The position numbers and the translations under genes are program-made. DNA of 64,000 bases from Burkholderia ambifaria (lineage in GTDB: Bacteria; Pseudomonadota; Gammaproteobacteria; Burkholderiales; Burkholderiaceae): assembly GCF_001443045.1 (NCBI RefSeq), contig NZ_LKPJ01000012.1:69314-133313 (forward strand), in the 5' to 3' direction. A model generated the notes under the pieces. It was not told the DNA's origin. It searched no databases and worked only from the letters and a program-made list of their open reading frames with translations. Below are positions 27,670 through 36,521 of the stretch, in pieces (within the stretch, counting starts at the first letter, position 1; the number at the start of each line of letters is the position of its first letter).

Positions 27670-27751
27670 CAGAATTTGCTCCGAGAAACCCCGCCCTTTC
27701 CCCAAGGAGACTTCCGTCGGGGCGTATGGCGGGGCGTGGCGTGGGAAGGCG

Positions 27752-28498
27752 TCAACGCATGTGCATCCCGCCGTTGACGTCGAACTCCGCGCCGGTCGCG
27801 AAAGCACCCGCGTCCGAGCACAAAAAGGCCACGAGTTCGGCGATTTCTCCCGGGTCGCCAAGACGACCGACCGGAATCTGCGGCAGGATCTTCGTGTCGA
27901 GCACCTCCTTCGGCACCGACTCGAGCATCGCGGTCGCCAGATAGCCGGGCGCAACCGTGTTCACCGTCACGCCGTGGCGAGCAAGCTCGAGCGCCAGCGC
28001 CTTCGTGAAGCCATGAATGCCGGCTTTCGCGGCCGCGTAGTTCGCCTGCCCGTATGCGCCGCGCGAACCGTTCACGGAGCCGATGTTCACGATCCGCCCG
28101 AAACCGGCTTCGATCATGCCCGGCACGAACGGCTTCGTCATGTTGAACATGCCGTCGAGGTTGGTGCGCAACACCGCATCCCACATGCTCTTGGTCATCT
28201 TCACGAAGGTCGCGTCGTGCGTGATACCGGCGTTGTTGACGAGCACGTCGACACGCCCGAACTCGGCCAGCACGTGTGCCGCGCAGTGCTGGCACGAATC
28301 GTAGTCGGCCACGTCGACCTCGAACGCATGGAATGTCCGGCCCGCTTCGCGTTCGCGCGTGAGCCACGTCGCGACGTGGTCGTTGCGTTCCGTGTGCGAC
28401 ACCGCCACCGTCATGCCGGCATCGTGCAGACGCCGGCTGAGCGCGGCGCCGAGGCCGCCCATCCCGCCCGTCACGAACGCGACACGCTTAGCGCACAT
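27752..28498 (-). CDS. phaB: Acetoacetyl-CoA reductase
   Basis: 248 aa short-chain dehydrogenase. It has the cofactor motif TGGMGGLG, the structural NNAG, the catalytic Ser in NIGSVNGSRG and the YAAAK active-site Tyr/Lys. The sequence NITHDATFVKM-like segment (GITHDATFVKM) is typical of PhaB. It reduces acetoacetyl-CoA to 3-hydroxybutyryl-CoA with NADPH for PHA synthesis. Its start overlaps the phasin gene end by 11 bases. Confidence 0.93.
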   Translation of the reverse strand: MCAKRVAFVTGGMGGLGAALSRRLHDAGMTVAVSHTERNDHVATWLTREREAGRTFHAFEVDVADYDSCQHCAAHVLAEFGRVDVLVNNAGITHDATFVKMTKSMWDAVLRTNLDGMFNMTKPFVPGMIEAGFGRIVNIGSVNGSRGAYGQANYAAAKAGIHGFTKALALELARHGVTVNTVAPGYLATAMLESVPKEVLDTKILPQIPVGRLGDPGEIAELVAFLCSDAGAFATGAEFDVNGGMHMR

Positions 28499-29027
28499 CG
28501 TCGGTCTCCCGTGCGCCGGTCATGCCGCTCAGGCGGCGGCCGGCAGCCGGCGCGCCGTCGTTTGCGCCTGCCGCGTCCTCGATTCCGCGCTCCAGTGCCG
28601 CCATCCAGTCTGCCCACGGCATGCTGGCTTCGTTCACCACGGCCAGCCGTCCCAGATCGGGCAGCCAGTCGGTCTGATAACGCGACAGCGCACCTGCGCC
28701 GTATTCGCGCAACCAGGTGCGCCATACTCCCGCGCTCTCGTACTGCGCACGCATGCACAGCTCGGCGGCATCCTGCCAGAGCGCGACGGTCGCGATCGCG
28801 TAGTCGCGCATCGTCTGCCGGGTCGCTTCGCCGAAGGCCGTCCATTCCTGCGTTTCCGCAAGCGTCTGCTGCATGTGGCGCACCGCGACGCGGTCCCGCT
28901 CGATGCGGCGCCCTGCCAGCGCATGCCATTCATGCTGCCAGTCGCGGTTCAGCGCGACCATGCGCAGCGCGAAATCGCAGCCCGCGCGGCAAAGGTCATT
29001 CGGTGTCGTCAAAGCGTACGTGCTCAT
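28488..29027 (-). CDS. Phasin-like granule-associated protein
   Basis: 179 aa from the ATG at 29027, which follows an ideal AAGGAGG site. It is helical, with many Trp/Arg/Gln residues (RDWQHEWHALAGRR), and resembles the phasin_2-like proteins that coat PHA granules. It leads the phaB-phaC-pta group. The gene is divergent from a Usp gene, and the FNR-type box at 29137 lies between them. Identification rests on position and helical character more than on a motif. Confidence 0.65.
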   Translation of the reverse strand: MSTYALTTPNDLCRAGCDFALRMVALNRDWQHEWHALAGRRIERDRVAVRHMQQTLAETQEWTAFGEATRQTMRDYAIATVALWQDAAELCMRAQYESAGVWRTWLREYGAGALSRYQTDWLPDLGRLAVVNEASMPWADWMAALERGIEDAAGANDGAPAAGRRLSGMTGARETDDVR

Positions 29028-29136
29028 CGGCTTTCCTCCTTCGATCCGATCCATCGGTTGGCATCCCGCCTCATGCCGCCTGCCCATGACCGGCATCGCG
29101 ACCGCATCACTTTGCGGCCACCGCGCACGGCAGCCG

Positions 29137-29150
29137 TTGATCTGAGTCAA
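29137..29150. promoter_or_regulatory. FNR-type box (TTGAT-N4-GTCAA) shared by the pha-pta and usp-ackA operons
   Basis: The sequence TTGATctgaGTCAA is centred about 75 bp before the Usp start and 116 bp before the phasin start. A CGTAGACT stretch about 27 bp downstream on the + strand is in the right place for a -10 element of a class II FNR promoter. Confidence 0.7.
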
Positions 29151-29217
29151 GCGCGCGGAAACCCTGCTTCGTAGACTGGATTGCACTGGCGGATCACCCG
29201 TCGATGGAGCGATTCCG

Positions 29218-30057
29218 ATGAGCTACAAGAGCATAGTCGTGCACCTCGATACGAGCGCCCGGGCGCATTCGCGTCTCGAGTTCGCGTTGCGCCTCGCCCG
29301 GCGCTTCGGTGCGCATCTGACCGGCCTGTTCGCGGTCTACACGCCCGAACCGCATTCGTTCTACGTGATGGCAGGGTCCGCCGATTACTTCCGCGAGCGC
29401 CGCGAGCAGCGCGACGAACGGCTCGCCGCGCTGGAACGCCTGTTCCATGCGGAGACCGCTCGCGCCAAAGTGCCGGCTGCGTGGGTTCGCGCGGACGAGC
29501 GCGCCAATACGGCCGTGCCGCATGCCGCACGCCTTGCCGATCTCGTGATTGCCGGCCAGAGCGACCCGAACGACCCCGAGACCTATATCGACGACCAGTT
29601 TCCGGAGAACCTCGTGTTATCGGCAGGCCGTCCGGTGCTCTTCGTGCCGTACGCCGGCGAATTCCCGTCGATCGGCGAACGGGTGTTCGTCGCATGGGAC
29701 GGCAGCCGGGAAGCGGCCCGCGCCGCGCACGACGCGATTCCGTTTCTCGAACATGCGAAGCGCACGACGGTCGCCGCGGTGGTCGACGGCGATTCGGAAG
29801 CGGCGACCACGCGCATTCCAGCCGCCGATGCCGCGCTGATGCTGGCGCGCCATGCACGCGACGTGACCGTGCTCGACATCGATACCGGCGACGGCCCGGC
29901 GGTCGGCGACACGTTGCTGTCGCGCGCCTATGAAACGGGTTCCGACCTGCTCGTGATGGGCGCCTACGGCCATCCGCGCTGGCGCGAGCTGGTGATGGGC
30001 GGCGCCACGCGCACGGTGCTGGCGTCGATGACGCTGCCGGTGCTGATGTCGCACTGA
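29218..30057 (+). CDS. Tandem-domain universal stress protein
   Basis: 279 aa with two Usp folds. The first begins KSIVVHLDTSARAHS. The second begins VFVAWDGSREAARA and ends in LLVMGAYGHPRWRELVMGGATRTVL, close to the G-2x-G-9x-G-S/T nucleotide-binding pattern. Usp proteins aid survival under starvation and oxygen loss. It is 8 bp upstream of ackA and forms an operon with it. A similar 277-aa protein lies at 31835. Usp proteins are also the most numerous family in the M. tuberculosis DosR regulon. Confidence 0.9.
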   Translation: MSYKSIVVHLDTSARAHSRLEFALRLARRFGAHLTGLFAVYTPEPHSFYVMAGSADYFRERREQRDERLAALERLFHAETARAKVPAAWVRADERANTAVPHAARLADLVIAGQSDPNDPETYIDDQFPENLVLSAGRPVLFVPYAGEFPSIGERVFVAWDGSREAARAAHDAIPFLEHAKRTTVAAVVDGDSEAATTRIPAADAALMLARHARDVTVLDIDTGDGPAVGDTLLSRAYETGSDLLVMGAYGHPRWRELVMGGATRTVLASMTLPVLMSH

Positions 30058-30065
30058 GCCGGCCG

Positions 30066-31265
30066 ATGCGTACGCTCGCGCTGCTCGTCGTCAATGCCGG
30101 CTCGTCGAGCGTGAAGTTCGCGATCTTTGCGTATCCGCCGCACGGCGATCCCGTGCGGCGGCCGCTGCACGACGGCGAGGCGGTCACGGCCGGCAACGGC
30201 GTGTCGATCCGCTTCGATGCCGATCCGGAGGGCGCGCTGCCGCTCGTCACGGGCGATCCCTACCGTGCCGTGCTCGCGCAGATCGCGATGTGGATTCGCG
30301 TGCGGTTGCCGCACATCACGCTGGGCGCGATCGCGCATCGCGTCGTGCACGGCGGCGCGCGGTACGTGGAGCCGGTGATCGTCGACGGTGAAGTGATGGA
30401 CGCGCTGCGCACGCTGACGCCGCTCGCGCCGCTGCAACAGCCGCACAGCCTGGATGCGATCGACGCGCTGCGCGACGCGTTTCCGGACGTCACGCAAATC
30501 GCCGTGTTCGACACGGCGTTTCATCGCACGCTGCCGCGTGTCGAGCAACTGCTGCCGTTGCCGCACGCGTGGTTCGACCAGGGCGTGCGCCGCTACGGAT
30601 TCCATGGCCTGTCATACGAATACCTGGCCGTCGCGCTCGACGAGTCGTTCGGCTCGCGTGCGCATGGTCGCGTGATCGCCGCCCATCTCGGCAGCGGCGC
30701 GAGCCTGTGCGCGATGCGCGACTGCCGCAGCGTCGCGACGACGATGGGCTTCTCCGCGCTCGACGGACTGATGATGAGCACCCGCTGCGGGACGCTCGAC
30801 CCCGGCGTCGTACTGCACCTGCTCGAGGCCGGGAAGCTGTCGGGCGACGCACTGGGGCACCTGCTCTATCACGAGTCGGGACTCAAGGGCGTGTCGGGTG
30901 CGTCAGGCGACCCGCGTGTGCTGCTCGCGTGCGAGGCGGCCGGCGATACGCTCGCGCGCGACGCGCTGGCGCTGTACGTCCATCGCATCGTGCGCGAAAC
31001 CGGCGCGCTGACCGCCCTGCTCGGCGGCCTCGACATGCTGGTCTTCACGGCCGGCATCGGCGAACACTCGGCGCAGTTGCGCGAGCGGATCTGCGCGTCG
31101 CTCGGCTGGCTCGGCATCGCGCTCGACGCGCAGGCGAACGCCGCCCATGCGCATGTCGTGTCGTCTGCGTCGAGCGCGGTCACGGTGGTCGTCGAGCCGA
31201 CCAACGAAGCATGGGCCGCGGCGCGTGCCGCGGTGCGCGTGCTGCGCGGCAACCGCGACGCTTGA
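30066..31265 (+). CDS. ackA: Acetate kinase
   Basis: 399 aa, normal length. It shows the ASKHA signatures VVNAGSSSVKF at the start, DTAFHRTLP, the YGFHGLSYEY segment and GGLDMLVFTAGIGEHS near the end. It converts acetyl phosphate and ADP to acetate and ATP. Its partner Pta is encoded in the divergent operon about 3.4 kb away, so the two halves of the ATP-yielding acetate pathway share one regulatory gap at 29137. The ribosome site is weak (GAGCCGG), so coupling to the upstream Usp gene is likely. Confidence 0.95.
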   Translation: MRTLALLVVNAGSSSVKFAIFAYPPHGDPVRRPLHDGEAVTAGNGVSIRFDADPEGALPLVTGDPYRAVLAQIAMWIRVRLPHITLGAIAHRVVHGGARYVEPVIVDGEVMDALRTLTPLAPLQQPHSLDAIDALRDAFPDVTQIAVFDTAFHRTLPRVEQLLPLPHAWFDQGVRRYGFHGLSYEYLAVALDESFGSRAHGRVIAAHLGSGASLCAMRDCRSVATTMGFSALDGLMMSTRCGTLDPGVVLHLLEAGKLSGDALGHLLYHESGLKGVSGASGDPRVLLACEAAGDTLARDALALYVHRIVRETGALTALLGGLDMLVFTAGIGEHSAQLRERICASLGWLGIALDAQANAAHAHVVSSASSAVTVVVEPTNEAWAAARAAVRVLRGNRDA

Positions 31266-31275
31266 TCCAGATCAG
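31262..31275. promoter_or_regulatory. FNR-type box with one mismatch (TTGAT-N4-ATCAG)
   Basis: The sequence TTGATccagATCAG overlaps the ackA stop and is centred 67 bp before the next Usp start. One base departs from the palindrome. An internal promoter for the two Usp genes is likely. Confidence 0.5.
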
Positions 31276-31334
31276 CGCGATCGGCGCGCGCGCGCCGATG
31301 ATGATTTCATCGACATCCGTTCAAGGGAAACGCC

Positions 31335-31838
31335 ATGTACTCGAACATTCTGGTTGCGCTCGACGGCAGCGATACGTCGTCCCGCGCACTCGACGCCGCG
31401 CTGAACCTCGCGTCGGAGACGGGTGCTCGGCTGACTCCGGTCTACGTCGTCGATTTCCTGGTGCCGGCCTACGACACGTACGGATACGATCCGTCGATCC
31501 TGATCGACGCATTCCGCGAGGAAGGGCTGCGCGTCACGGAGGATGCGGCCAGGCGCATGAAAGCCCGCGACGTGGCCGGCACGCCGCAGATCTCCAACGT
31601 CGCGCCGGCGGGTGAAGACGTCGCGCAACGGATCGCAAGTTTCGCCGGCGAGATCAACGCCGACCTGATCGTGATCGGCACGCACGGCCGGCGCGGCTTT
31701 CGCCGCGTCGTTCTCGGCAGCGTGGCCGAGCGCGTGCTGCGCCATGCCACGTGTCCGGTCCTGATGATTCCGGCGAGCTGCGCAGCGAAAGCGCCCGCCG
31801 AAACCACCGCGGCATCAACCGAAAAGGAGCCGTCATGA
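31335..31838 (+). CDS. Universal stress protein, single domain
   Basis: 167 aa. It starts MYSNILVALDGSDTSSRALD and has the full ATP-binding signature GTHGRRGFRRVVLGSVAERV, so it should bind ATP. Its stop overlaps the start of the next Usp gene as ATGA, giving a coupled Usp pair. A one-mismatch FNR box sits upstream at 31262. Confidence 0.93.
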   Translation: MYSNILVALDGSDTSSRALDAALNLASETGARLTPVYVVDFLVPAYDTYGYDPSILIDAFREEGLRVTEDAARRMKARDVAGTPQISNVAPAGEDVAQRIASFAGEINADLIVIGTHGRRGFRRVVLGSVAERVLRHATCPVLMIPASCAAKAPAETTAASTEKEPS

Positions 31839-32668
31839 GCTACAAGACCCTGCTCGTCCATCTCGACGACAGCGAGCGCTGCAAGACGCGCGTCGACCTC
31901 GCGCTCGAACTCGCGGGACGCTGGAATGCCCACCTGATCGGCCTCTACTTGGTCTGCCAGGACCTGTTGGAGCCGTTGCGGCGGCCCGACGAACCGCTGA
32001 AGCTGGCCGTCTACGAACGCCTGTGCGAACAGCGGCGCAAGGAAGCGGAAGAAAGATTCCTGATGGCCGCCGAACGCGCCGGCCGCAGCGTCGAATGGCA
32101 GGCGCCGACCGGCGAAGCGACCGCCGCCGCGGTCCTGCATGCGCGCCACGCCGACCTGCTGGTGCTCGGCCAGGAGGATCCCGACGACCGCATGACCTAT
32201 GTGGCCCGCCATTTCGTCGAGGATGTCGTGATGGGCAGCGGACGTCCAGCGATCGTCGTGCCCTACGCGGGCGACGTGCGCACGCTCGGCGAGAACGTGC
32301 TGATCGGCTGGGACGGCGGGCGCGAGGCCGCGCGCGTGATGTCCGATGCGCTGCCGCTGCTCGCCCGCGCGCGCTTCGTCAACGTCGAGACGGTCTCCCG
32401 CGGGCATCCCGATCCGGACAAGACGCCGGCGGGCGTCGATGTCGCCGCGTATCTCGAGCGGCACGGCATTCGCGCGTCGTTTTCCACCACGCCGCGCGAA
32501 CGGTCGGTGAGCGTGGGCGCGACGCTGCTGAACCGGGTGACCGACCTGCATGCGGACCTGCTGGTGATGGGCCTGTACAGTCATGCCCGCATGCACGAAC
32601 GCGTGCTGGGCGGTGCGACACGCACGATCCTCGAGACGATGACGGTGCCGGTCCTGCTGTCCCACTGA
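31835..32668 (+). CDS. Tandem-domain universal stress protein
   Basis: 277 aa from the ATG at 31835 (AAGGAG site), overlapping the previous gene by 4 bases. Two Usp folds are present (YKTLLVHLDDSERCKT; VLIGWDGGREAARV). The second ends LLVMGLYSHARMHERVLGGATRTIL. It is a paralogue of the 279-aa protein at 29218 with the same domain plan. Confidence 0.92.
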   Translation: MSYKTLLVHLDDSERCKTRVDLALELAGRWNAHLIGLYLVCQDLLEPLRRPDEPLKLAVYERLCEQRRKEAEERFLMAAERAGRSVEWQAPTGEATAAAVLHARHADLLVLGQEDPDDRMTYVARHFVEDVVMGSGRPAIVVPYAGDVRTLGENVLIGWDGGREAARVMSDALPLLARARFVNVETVSRGHPDPDKTPAGVDVAAYLERHGIRASFSTTPRERSVSVGATLLNRVTDLHADLLVMGLYSHARMHERVLGGATRTILETMTVPVLLSH

Positions 32669-32676
32669 GCAAGTGA

Positions 32677-32706
32677 AAACGGGCAGCCGCACGCGGCTGC
32701 CCGTTT
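32677..32706. terminator. Bidirectional intrinsic terminator
   Basis: A perfect 14-bp inverted repeat (AAACGGGCAGCCGC / GCGGCTGCCCGTTT) with a two-base loop. It has A-runs on one side and T-runs on the other. It lies between two convergent Usp genes. Confidence 0.88.
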
Positions 32707-32732
32707 CTCGCGAAGCCTCGCCGCCACGACCG

Positions 32733-33203
32733 TCACAACATGCCGGCGCACGCGCCCGGCCCCTCCCGTACGACCAGCACCGGCCGGTCCGCGATGCGCA
32801 CCAGCGATTCGGCGACGCTGCCGAGCAACGCACGGCGCACGCCGCGACGACCATGCGTGCCCATCACGATCAGGTCCGCGTCGCATTCGGCGGCGGCGCG
32901 CGCCAGCACGTCCGATATGTCCTGTCCGCACGCGTCGATCGTTTGCGCGATGCCGCGCACGCCGGACAGCTGGAACGCCGTTTCCGCGTCCGAAACCGCG
33001 ATCGCGGCCTTGTCCGCGTCCAGCCCGGCCGGGTCGCGCTGGTCGATATAGCCGCTGTCGACGTCGGCCAGCCGGGGCGCATCCGATACCACGCACATCG
33101 CGATGACCAGGCTGCCCGATTCGCGGGCGAGCGAAATCGCCTCGTCGAGCGCGAGCCGTGCGCCGCGGCTGCCGTCGAGCGCCGCGAAGATCCTTTGGTA
33201 CAT
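32733..33203 (-). CDS. Universal stress protein, single domain
   Basis: 156 aa from the ATG at 33203, after GGGAGG. It begins MYQRIFAALDGSRGARLALD and carries the ATP signature GTHGRRGVRRALLGSVAESL. It is divergent from the sensor kinase gene, with an FNR-type box at 33275 in between. Confidence 0.93.
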   Translation of the reverse strand: MYQRIFAALDGSRGARLALDEAISLARESGSLVIAMCVVSDAPRLADVDSGYIDQRDPAGLDADKAAIAVSDAETAFQLSGVRGIAQTIDACGQDISDVLARAAAECDADLIVMGTHGRRGVRRALLGSVAESLVRIADRPVLVVREGPGACAGML

Positions 33204-33274
33204 GATGCCTCCCTGCCGTCGTCCGGGGTCGATGGGTTCGTCAAGCCAGTCTGATCCCGGCGCGCGCCGCTCCA

Positions 33275-33288
33275 TTGACACGGGTCAA
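33275..33288. promoter_or_regulatory. FNR-type box (TTGAC-N4-GTCAA) between usp and the sensor kinase gene
   Basis: The sequence TTGACacggGTCAA is centred 78 bp from the Usp start and 170 bp from the kinase start. The distance favours control of the Usp gene, but the kinase operon could also respond. Confidence 0.65.
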
Positions 33289-33450
33289 GCGCGCGCGGCG
33301 CCGTCCGTCCGCATCGGTCCCGATTGGCGAGCGTCGATAGAACGCGCACAATTCGGGCAACATCGCAGTTCCGGCCCGTCCCGCTTTTCGTGCCTCGCGT
33401 CCGGCCCGCCGCCAGCCGGCCGCCGACGAGATTCGTCAGGATGAACGGCA

Positions 33451-35448
33451 ATGACAGTGCATGCGCCCTCCTTCAAGGCCGAACCTGCCCCCCAACGGAT
33501 TCGGCCCGCCCGACACGCAGCGATGGCCGCGCTGCTGACGCTGGCGCTCGGCCTGACTGCCACGTTTGCGGCATCCCGATTGCTGCAGGACGCGGCCCAG
33601 CAAGCCGCCCACGCACGGTTCGAGCAAACCGCGACACTCGCGACGGCCGACCTGCGGCGCAGCCTGCTCGGCGCTGCTGCCATATTGCGCGGCGCGCGCG
33701 GCTTCGCGTCGACACTGGCGCCGCCGCAATCGGGGGCCGCATGGCGCGGCTATCTCGCGAGTCTCAATCTGGACGGTTTGCAATCGCCCGTCCGCAGCCT
33801 CGGAAGAATCGAGCCCAGCGCCGCGATCGACGATCAATCGACGCTGCAGGCGCTGCAGCGGGCGACAGAAACCGGCAACGTCGCGCTGGCTGCGAACGCG
33901 ATCCAGGACAGCACCGGTGCGACGATCGCCCGGACGGAACTGACGCTCTACTTGCCGATTTATGCGAATGCTGAAGACGCGGCTTGGTCCGGGCCCCGGC
34001 ACGCGCGCGCGACCGGATATGTTTACGCGTCGCTGAATCCGGAGCGTCTCGTCGGTTCGTCCGTACTCGATCGGCTGCGTATGGAAATCCTGGCCGACAA
34101 TCCGGCGGCCCCCGTGTTTTCCGGCGGCTTCGGCGGCGGCGACGCGTCCTCCGACGGACGCGACCTGTTCAGGCGAATCGATTCGCTGACGTTCGGCGGC
34201 ACGCCGCTCGCGCTGCGCTACAGCGCGCCGCGTGCCGCCCTGTCCGGCGCCGCGATGGCCGTGCTGCTGACCGGCGTCGCGCTGTCGCTGACGCTGGCCG
34301 CGCTCGTGCGGCAGGTCGTCTCGAAGCGCTCGCTCGCCGGTATGCACGGCGGCGACAGCCCGCCCACCGAGGCGCGGATGATGGCCATCATCCGGTCATC
34401 GATGGAGGCCATCATTACCGTCGACGAAAACCAGACGATCGTGATCTTCAACCCGGCCGCCGAACGCGTGTTCGGCGTCTCCGCGATGGAGGCGATCGGT
34501 GCGCCGCTCGCCCGCTTCATCCCCGAGCGCTTTCGCGCCGCGCATTCGAAGCACGTCGAGCAGTTCGGCGTGACGGGCGTGTCGGAGCGGCAGATGGGGC
34601 GGCAACGCGTGCTGTTCGGCTTGCGCGGCGACGGCACCGAGTTTCCGATCGAGGCGTCGATCTCGCAGATCCGCGACGGCACGAGCAAGCTGTATACGGT
34701 CATGCTGCGCGACGTCACCGAGCGGGTGCGCGCGGAAAACGCGCTCAAGCAGTCGCGCGAGGAACTGCGCGACCTGTCCGCCAACCTGCAGAAGGTGCGG
34801 GAGGAAGAGAAAACGCGGATTGCACGCGAACTGCACGACGACCTCGGTCAGCAGCTCACCGCGCTCAAGATGGACCTCTCCGCCGTCGAACTGGGGCTCG
34901 CGGGCGTGGTTGCCCCCCATACCGGCGTGCGCGAGCAGTTGGGCGGCATGCATCGCCTGATCGATTCGACCGTTGCATCGGTCCGGCGCATCGCGGCCGA
35001 TCTGCGGCCGGTGATGCTCGACGACCTCGGTCTCGTCCCGGCGATCGAATGGCTGGCGAACGATTTCACGCGCCGCTACAGGATCACGGTCGACCGCGAC
35101 ATCGTCCCCGTCGATACCGCGTTCACCAGCGCCGGCGCGACCACGCTGTTCCGCATCGTGCAGGAGGCGCTGAACAATGTCGCGCGGCACGCCGACGCGA
35201 CGCATGTGACACTCGCATTGAAAGTCGAAGACGGCTACTGCATGCTGCGCATCGCGGACAACGGTCACGGCGCGCCGGAAAATGGCCACGACGTGCACGA
35301 TCGCCCGTCGTTCGGGCTGATCGGCATCCGCGAGCGCGCACACATGCTCGACGGGACGGTAACGATCGACAACCGGCCGGGAGCGGGATTCACGATCACC
35401 GTGGCGCTGCCGCTTCACGCCATCCAGGAAGGAGATGTGCTGCCATGA
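33451..35448 (+). CDS. Membrane sensor histidine kinase (CHASE-like / PAS / HisKA_3)
   Basis: 665 aa. A membrane segment (residues ~25-42), a CHASE-like periplasmic domain and a second membrane segment (~265-288) are followed by a PAS domain (~310-425). Next come a NarX/DegS-type dimerisation domain with the phospho-accepting His462 in ARELHDDLGQQL, and an ATPase domain (FRIVQEALNNVARHA, GLIGIRERAHMLDG). In the PAS domain, PERFRAAHSKH places His365 where FixL has its haem ligand His200, and an Arg near residue 386 sits close to FixL's distal Arg220. Haem-based oxygen sensing is possible but unproven. It is coupled by ATGA to the response regulator gene. Confidence 0.9.
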   Translation: MTVHAPSFKAEPAPQRIRPARHAAMAALLTLALGLTATFAASRLLQDAAQQAAHARFEQTATLATADLRRSLLGAAAILRGARGFASTLAPPQSGAAWRGYLASLNLDGLQSPVRSLGRIEPSAAIDDQSTLQALQRATETGNVALAANAIQDSTGATIARTELTLYLPIYANAEDAAWSGPRHARATGYVYASLNPERLVGSSVLDRLRMEILADNPAAPVFSGGFGGGDASSDGRDLFRRIDSLTFGGTPLALRYSAPRAALSGAAMAVLLTGVALSLTLAALVRQVVSKRSLAGMHGGDSPPTEARMMAIIRSSMEAIITVDENQTIVIFNPAAERVFGVSAMEAIGAPLARFIPERFRAAHSKHVEQFGVTGVSERQMGRQRVLFGLRGDGTEFPIEASISQIRDGTSKLYTVMLRDVTERVRAENALKQSREELRDLSANLQKVREEEKTRIARELHDDLGQQLTALKMDLSAVELGLAGVVAPHTGVREQLGGMHRLIDSTVASVRRIAADLRPVMLDDLGLVPAIEWLANDFTRRYRITVDRDIVPVDTAFTSAGATTLFRIVQEALNNVARHADATHVTLALKVEDGYCMLRIADNGHGAPENGHDVHDRPSFGLIGIRERAHMLDGTVTIDNRPGAGFTITVALPLHAIQEGDVLP

Positions 35449-36092
35449 CCAGGGTACTCATCGCCGACGACCACGCGCTCGTCAGGGACGGCCTGCGGCA
35501 TATCCTGCAGAACGCCAGCGGTTTCGAAGTCGTCGGCGAAGCGCAGGACAGTGCTTCGACGATCGCGCTCGTGCGCGACACGCACGCGAACGTGCTCGTG
35601 CTCGACCTGTCGATGCCCGGCCGCAACGGCGTCGAACTCATCAAGCAGATCAAGGACGAGAAGCCGGCACTGCATATCCTCGTGCTGACGATGCATGCTG
35701 AGCAGCAATATGCGGTGCGCGCGTTCCGCGCGGGCGCGTCCGGCTACATGACCAAGGAAAGCGCGAGCGCCGAACTGGTCGCGGCACTCACCAAGATCGC
35801 GGCCGGCGGCGTCTACGTCAGCCTGACCATGGCCGAGCAATTCGCGCAGAGCCTGAACGAGCCGACCGATCTCCTTCCGCACCAGCGGCTGTCGGACCGC
35901 GAGTTCGACGTCTTCCGGCGCGTGACGACCGGCGAGTCGATTTCCGAAATCGCGCAGGCGCTCTGCGTGAGCGTCAAGACCGTCAGCACGTACAAGACGC
36001 GGATCCTCGAAAAGATGCAGATGCCGAACGACACGGCACTTGTGCGCTACGCGATGCGCCACAAGCTGTTCGACGACCCGGACGAGCTCTGA
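35445..36092 (+). CDS. NarL/LuxR-family response regulator
   Basis: 215 aa. The receiver domain has the acidic pair at residues 8-9, the phospho-accepting Asp54 in LVLDLSMPG and a Lys in YMTKES. A LuxR-type helix-turn-helix occupies about residues 145-205 (LSDREFDVFRRV, ISEIAQALCVSVKTVSTYKTR). It starts inside the kinase stop codon, so the two form a classic pair. The candidate target is the 88-bp promoter module at 36240 and 40881. In layout and regulon content the pair resembles DosS/DosR; from memory, a regulator of this locus has been described in B. cenocepacia. Confidence 0.93.
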   Translation: MTRVLIADDHALVRDGLRHILQNASGFEVVGEAQDSASTIALVRDTHANVLVLDLSMPGRNGVELIKQIKDEKPALHILVLTMHAEQQYAVRAFRAGASGYMTKESASAELVAALTKIAAGGVYVSLTMAEQFAQSLNEPTDLLPHQRLSDREFDVFRRVTTGESISEIAQALCVSVKTVSTYKTRILEKMQMPNDTALVRYAMRHKLFDDPDEL

Positions 36093-36239
36093 CGGCGGCA
36101 TCGGGCGCGGTCGAGCCCCCGCGCCCGCCCGGATTTCCCGAACGCATCGGTGACGCCGGCCACGCCGGGGCGGCGGCAACCCGCCCGCCACCGGTGCCCG
36201 GCGCACGTCGGCGACGATCGCGACAAGTTGCCGCGCCCC

Positions 36240-36327
36240 TGTAGGAAACCTCCTACAACACTTCCATCTCACCTACCGCAACTTCAATTCCGGCTGATTT
36301 TCTTGACGTCGCGCAACATCCATACTG
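36240..36327 (+). promoter_or_regulatory. Shared promoter module, copy 1 (upstream of the FNR gene)
   Basis: This lies in the 430-bp gap before the FNR gene; I see no gene in the rest of that gap. The module starts TGTAGGAAACC with a nearby inverted TCCTACA, then CCTACCGCA-ACTTC at +32, GGCTGATT at +52 and ATACTG at +82. The copy at 40881 has the same blocks at the same offsets (40 of the first 60 bases identical). CATACT (36321-36326) could be the -10 element, which would place GGCTGATT around -35 to -45 and the TGTAGGA repeats where a NarL-type activator would bind. Confidence 0.6.
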
Positions 36328-36521
36328 CATCTCAAGAAAAGCAAACAAGCGTGCCTCCCGGAGCAAAGGCAGCATCACGGAAGAGATCGGCGTATCGGTC
36401 TCCCTGCGCGTCCGATGGGGCTTTCCCGACAGGAAGGCGGCAGAGACCAAGGCCGCCGGTACAACGGTCAGCGCGACCCCGCCCGACGGCGCACCGCCGC
36501 TGCCCCGAACTGGAGCCGATC

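Noticed and set aside
36303..36316. Weak FNR-like site TTGACgtcgCGCAA before the FNR gene
   Set aside because: Only one half-site is good; the right arm differs at two positions, so it was not counted as a box.
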